Source of the DNA: JBHENW01 sp046261875
GTDB lineage: Bacteria > Acidobacteriota > Thermoanaerobaculia > UBA5066 > Gp7-AA6
Length of the DNA: 39,363 nucleotides
Direction of reading: 5' to 3'
Assembly: GCA_046261875.1 (NCBI GenBank)
Contig: JBHENW010000026.1
Location: forward strand, 1-39,363
Part shown: positions 35,776-39,363 of the stretch, in pieces
How the letters are laid out: each line of letters opens with the position of its first letter
Position numbering within the stretch: position 1 is the first letter of the stretch
The notes under the pieces: generated by a model
Told to the model about the DNA's origin: nothing
The model's input: the letters and a program-made list of their open reading frames with translations, nothing else
Databases searched by the model: none
Position numbers and translations under genes: made by a program

Positions 35776-36840
35776 ATGCAAACTCTGGACACCCGCAGCC
35801 GGGCGATACTGAAAGCCATCATCCGGGTCCACGTGGACACCGGAAAGCCGGTCTCTTCCCGGACGCTCTTCCGGTCGCACCGCTTCGATCTTTCGCCCGC
35901 CTCGATCCGCAACATCATGGCGGACCTGACCGACTCCGGCTTCCTGGCGCAGCCGCACACATCCGCCGGCCGGATCCCCACGGACCGCGCGTACCGCCTC
36001 TACATCGACGAGCTCATGCGCAACCGCAAGGTCGCCGACGACGTGCGCGAGCAGGTCGACTCGGACCTGGCCTCGGCCGGGGCCGACGTCGCGAGGCTCT
36101 TCGAGGCGGCTTCTCGCGTGCTGTCCCGGCTGTCCGGCGAGGTCGGCTTCGTCGTTGCCCCGGACGAGCTGCACACGGTCGTCAAGAGCCTCCGCTTCCT
36201 GTCGGTGGCGCCCGGCAAGATCCTGCTCGTCCAGATCAACGAGCCCGACGTCGTCGTCTCACGTGTCATCGAGACCGACGTCGCCTACACCGCTTCGGAG
36301 CTCGATGCGATCAGCGAGCGGCTCACGCGGGAGTACGGCGGACGGACGCTGCAGCACGCGCGGCGCCAGCTCCTCTCCGAGATGGCCGAAGAAAAGGCCG
36401 CCTGCGACCGGATGCTCGGCCGCGCGCTGGCCCTGGCCGAGCTCGGGCTCGAGCCCGGGGAAGGAGAGGAGCGGCTCTATTTTCACGGCGCCGCCAAGCT
36501 GCTGGAGAAGCCGGAGTTTGCCGACCTGGACTCCGTCAAGAAGATTTTTCGCACGTTCGACGAGAAAGCGCGCCTCCTCGACCTCGTGACGCGTTACCTG
36601 GAATCCCGGGGAACATGCGTCGTGCTGGGCTCGGAGAGCGCCCTGGCGACCGATCCTCGCCTCTCGGCCGTCTTGACCTCTTTCGGGCCGGGAGAGACAC
36701 TGACCGGAATGCTCGGAGTTCTCGGTCCCGCTCGCCGGGAGTATCCCCGCGTCATCCCGGTGGTGGAACTGCTGGGACGCGCGGTGTCCGATCGCCTCGA
36801 GACGCGCGGCTTGCGCGACGCGGAGGAGGACCTGGAATGA
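35776..36840 (+). CDS. hrcA: HrcA heat-shock repressor
   Basis: HrcA represses chaperone operons by binding CIRCE and is kept active by GroEL. The 354-residue product starts at ATG 35776 (MQTLDTRSRAILKAIIRVHV). The N-terminal winged helix contains GKPVSSRTLFRSHRFDLSPA and SIRNIMADLTDSGFLAQPHT, then SAGRIPTDRAYRLYIDELM, all diagnostic. The GAF-like and dimerisation parts follow (HTVVKSLRFLSVAPGKILLV; GAAKLLEKPEFADLDSVKKI). The leader of about 50 nt has no clear Shine-Dalgarno. The upstream frame to 35419 is antisense to the DUF2520 gene and is discarded. It overlaps grpE by 4 nt. Confidence 0.95.
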   Translation: MQTLDTRSRAILKAIIRVHVDTGKPVSSRTLFRSHRFDLSPASIRNIMADLTDSGFLAQPHTSAGRIPTDRAYRLYIDELMRNRKVADDVREQVDSDLASAGADVARLFEAASRVLSRLSGEVGFVVAPDELHTVVKSLRFLSVAPGKILLVQINEPDVVVSRVIETDVAYTASELDAISERLTREYGGRTLQHARRQLLSEMAEEKAACDRMLGRALALAELGLEPGEGEERLYFHGAAKLLEKPEFADLDSVKKIFRTFDEKARLLDLVTRYLESRGTCVVLGSESALATDPRLSAVLTSFGPGETLTGMLGVLGPARREYPRVIPVVELLGRAVSDRLETRGLRDAEEDLE

Positions 36841-37484
36841 GCGACCGTCGCGTCCCCGAAGAGGGCGGCATCCGGGACGCCGGCGACGAGCCCCTCGAGG
36901 TCCAGGACCCGGGCGACACCCTCCAGGAGGTGCTCGAGGAGGAGGAACGCTCCGCGGCCGCGGCGACGGAGACCAAGCTGCGGTCGGTCCAGAAAGATCT
37001 CGAAGACCTGCGCGACCGCCACCTGCGCAAGCTGGCCGAGTTCGAGAACATGCGCAAGAGAAGCGAGCGGGAGAAGCAGGACTACTTCCGGCACTCGCTG
37101 CTCCAGTTTGCCCGCGACTTCTTGCCGGTGCTGGACCATCTCGAGCTCGCGATGCAGCACGCGACGCCGACCGAGCGCAAGAGCCAGTTCGGCCAGGGCG
37201 TGGGCATGATCCGCAGGCAGCTCATGGACGTCTGGAAGAACTACGGCCTCTCCGAGATCGACACCTCCGGCCCCTTCGATCCAAACGTGCATGAGGCGGT
37301 GGCGACCGAGCATGCGGAGGACGCCCCGTCCCAGACGATCCTCGACGTGCTGCAGAAGGGCTATCAGCTGGAGGACAAGCTCGTGCGCCCGGCGCGGGTC
37401 AAAGTCTCCATCAAGGGGCGCCGCACGCCGGAATCGGGCGTCGCCGCCGGCCCCGGCCGGGGCCGTTCCGAGACGGAAGAGTGA
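36837..37484 (+). CDS. grpE: GrpE nucleotide-exchange factor
   Basis: GrpE releases ADP from DnaK. The 215-residue product starts at ATG 36837 (overlapping ATGA) with an acidic N-terminus, a long coiled coil (about 45-85; DLRDRHLRKLAEFENMRKRS), the LLQFARDFLPVLDHLELAMQ four-helix region and the beta wing (FDPNVHEAVATEHAEDAPSQ and DVLQKGYQLEDKLVRPARVK). The extra C-terminal tail (about 20 residues, Gly/Arg-rich) is slightly longer than usual. Translational coupling to hrcA and the 12-nt gap before dnaK fit a heat-shock operon. Confidence 0.95.
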   Translation: MSDRRVPEEGGIRDAGDEPLEVQDPGDTLQEVLEEEERSAAAATETKLRSVQKDLEDLRDRHLRKLAEFENMRKRSEREKQDYFRHSLLQFARDFLPVLDHLELAMQHATPTERKSQFGQGVGMIRRQLMDVWKNYGLSEIDTSGPFDPNVHEAVATEHAEDAPSQTILDVLQKGYQLEDKLVRPARVKVSIKGRRTPESGVAAGPGRGRSETEE

Positions 37485-37496
37485 GGGGAGGGACCG

Positions 37497-39328
37497 GTGA
37501 GCAAGATCCTGGGCATCGACCTCGGGACGACCAACTGCTGCGTGGCGGTGGTCGAGGGGGCCACGCCCCAGGTCCTTTCCAACCGGGAGGGGAGCCGGAC
37601 GACCCCTTCGATCGTCGGATTCACGGAAGATGGCGAGCGTCTCGTCGGGCAGATCGCCAAGCGTCAGGCGATCACGAACCCGATGAACACAGTCTTCGCC
37701 GTCAAGCGACTCGTCGGCCGCAAATTCGAGGCGGAAGAGACCCAGCACGCGCGCGAGGTGCTGCCCTACGAGATCGTTCGGGCCGTCAACGGGGACGTCA
37801 AGATCCGCACGCGCGGCCGGGAGTACAGCCCGGAGGAAATCTCCGCCTTCATCCTGAAGGAGATCAAGGAGTTCTGCGAGGAGGCGATCGGGGAGGAGAT
37901 CACCGAAGCGATCATCACCGTTCCCGCTTACTTCGACGACGCCCAGCGGCAGGCCACGCGCGACGCGGGCCGCATCGCCGGGCTCGAGGTCCTGCGCATC
38001 ATCAACGAGCCGACGGCGGCCTCGCTCGCGTACGGGATGGACCGCAAGGGGAGCGAGGTCGTCGCGGTCTACGACCTGGGCGGCGGCACGTTCGACATCT
38101 CGATCCTGGAGCTCGGGGAAGGGATCTACGAGGTCAAGGCGACCGCCGGCGACACGTACCTCGGCGGCGAGGACTTCGACAAGAAGATCATGGACTGGCT
38201 GCTGGACGACTTCAAGAAGTCCACCGGCATCGACCTCAAGCAGGACCGCATGGCGCTCCAGCGGCTCAAGGAGGCGGCGGAGAAGGCCAAGTGCGAGCTC
38301 TCCACGGCCACGGAGTCCACCATCACCCTCCCGTTCATCTCGGCCGACGCGTCCGGACCCAAGCACATCAACCGCACGCTGACGCGGGAGCGTTTCGAGT
38401 CGCTCGTGGCGGACCTGATCGACCGGACCGCCGCGCCTTGTCTCGACGCTCTCCAGTCCGCCGGCCTGAAGCCTTCCGACGTGGACCAGGTCATCCTCGT
38501 CGGCGGTCAGACGCGCACGCCGCGGGTCCAGAGGATGGTCGCCGAGCTCTTCGGCCGGGAGCCCAACCGCGAGATCAACCCGGACGAGGTCGTGGCGATC
38601 GGCGCGGCGATCCAGGGGGGCATGCTCAAGGGGGAGATCAAAGACGTCGTCCTTCTCGACGTGACCCCGCTCTCCCTCGGGATCGAGACGCACGGGGGCG
38701 TCTTCGAGAAGCTGATCGAGCGTAACTCGACGATCCCGACGAAGAACACGAAGGTCTTCACGACCGTCGCGGACAACAGTCCGTCGTCGAGATCCACGTA
38801 CTGCAGGGGGAGCGGGAGGTCGCGCGGGAGAACAAGTCCCTGGGCCGCTTCGAGCTCGTCGGCATCCCCGCGGCGCCCAAAGGGATTCCTCAGATCGAGG
38901 TGACCTTCGCCATCGATTCCAACGGCATCGTGAGCGTGTCCGCGGCCGACCTAGCCACCGGCAAAGCCCAGGGCATCCAGATCAACCCGGCGGGGGGCCT
39001 CTCGCAGGCGGAGATCGACAAGATCATCAAGGAAGCCTCCGTGTTCGCCGAGGCCGATCACGCCCGGCGCGAGGTCGCGCAGATCAAGAACCGCCTCGAG
39101 GGAATGCTCTCCTCCAACGAGCGCGTCTTCTCGGAGTTCGGGGGAGCGCTCGCTCCGGACGAGCGCGAGCGCATCGAGGAGACGCTCAAGCGCTCGCGCG
39201 AGATCGCGGGCGGGGAATCTCGCGAAGCCTTGAACGAGGCGATCTTCGACATGCAGGGCGTCTCGAAGGTGCTCACCCGGGCGATGCTCCAGCGGGCCGG
39301 CGGCGGGGCCGCCGCCAGCACTCCCTAG
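37497..39328 (+). CDS. dnaK: DnaK (Hsp70) chaperone, interrupted by a 1-nt frameshift in this sequence
   Basis: The ATPase domain is complete: ILGIDLGTTNCCVAVVEG (phosphate loop 1), YFDDAQRQATRDAGRIAGLE, IINEPTAASLAYGM, VYDLGGGTFDISIL and VILVGGQTRTPRVQRMVAEL. In the substrate-binding domain the frame runs IPTKNTKVFTTVADN and then turns to nonsense at AGT 38778, stopping at 38903 (468 residues). In the next frame the true continuation is intact: QSVVEIHVLQGEREVARENK, then GRFELVGIP and IPQIEVTFAIDSNGIVSVSA, up to TAG 39326-39328. One C after 38777 is missing (AACCAG to AACAG); restoring it gives a normal 610-residue DnaK. Start GTG 37497 follows GGGGAGGG. Sequencing error in a CC run is the simplest explanation. 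Confidence 0.92.
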
Positions 39329-39348
39329 TGTTTCGTAACAGAAGTCAT

Positions 39349-39363
39349 GATAATATAGCCATG
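39349..39363 (+). promoter_or_regulatory. -10-like element and start codon of the next gene
   Basis: GATAAT (39349-39354) ends 6 nt before an ATG at 39361-39363, the last three bases of the window. The geometry equals that before the genes at 11991 and 21633, so a leaderless gene probably begins here. Its identity is not visible. Confidence 0.4.

Noticed and set aside
38772..38790. Programmed ribosomal frameshifting in dnaK
   Set aside because: No slippery sequence or downstream pseudoknot is seen, and DnaK genes are not known to use it. A missing C explains the data.

Overview
The window is GC-rich chromosomal DNA with dense gene packing, many 1- to 4-nt gene overlaps and no visible mobile element or CRISPR array. 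A diderm bacterium is indicated by the TonB/ExbB/ExbD system, a beta-barrel outer-membrane protein, lipoproteins and a MltD-type transglycosylase. Acidobacteriota is the best guess. It rests mainly on the protein at 10248-11951, which looks like the VWFA-related family typical of that phylum, supported by CarD, a proton-pumping pyrophosphatase and a UbiD-family decarboxylase. This assignment is inference, not proof.

Layout. 1-3591 (+): end of ribD, ribE, an unrecognised gene and hemW, all tightly coupled; then a secreted DUF4412-like protein (3648-4268). 4316-10033 (-): a TPR lipoprotein, tonB, exbB, two exbD genes and hppA, an envelope-energy cluster. 10248-14700 (+): VWFA-type secreted protein, a DUF2064/TIGR04282 protein, bifunctional nnr (metabolite repair) and tsaE (tRNA t6A). 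14710-15994 (-): beta-barrel protein and a TlpA/ResA-like thioredoxin. 16146-20386 (+): asparaginase II family protein, a rhodanese-like protein lacking its catalytic Cys, a UbiD-family decarboxylase and a degenerate NtrC-like regulator. 20457-20543: tRNA-Leu(CAA). 21006-24614 (+): carD with a clear promoter and terminator, then an operon of a secreted coiled-coil protein, a TPR protein, a small Cys-motif membrane protein and rarA. 24616-35672 (-): guaB, secA, M23 peptidase, comM, mltD-like transglycosylase, MglA-like GTPase fusion and a DUF2520 protein. 35776-39328 (+): hrcA-grpE-dnaK under a promoter carrying a CIRCE-like operator.

Most notable observations. (1) dnaK is interrupted by a single-base deletion near 38777, either an assembly error or a real mutation. 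(2) The regulator at 19145-20386 keeps an intact Fis-type HTH but has lost the receiver phospho-Asp, Walker A/B residues and the whole GAFTGA region. (3) Two genes (nnr, comM) appear to start with CTG behind well-placed Shine-Dalgarno sequences. (4) Several genes without a Shine-Dalgarno have a -10-like hexamer 6-11 nt before the start codon, suggesting leaderless or very short-leader transcripts, next to a second class of promoters with both -35 and -10 boxes. (5) The hrcA promoter carries a degenerate CIRCE directly over the expected transcription start.

I see no clear-cut new defence or mobile system. The nearest candidates for undescribed biology are the degenerate regulator, the MglA fusion, the unknown gene between ribE and hemW, and the Asp/Phe/Cys-repeat loop of the beta-barrel protein.
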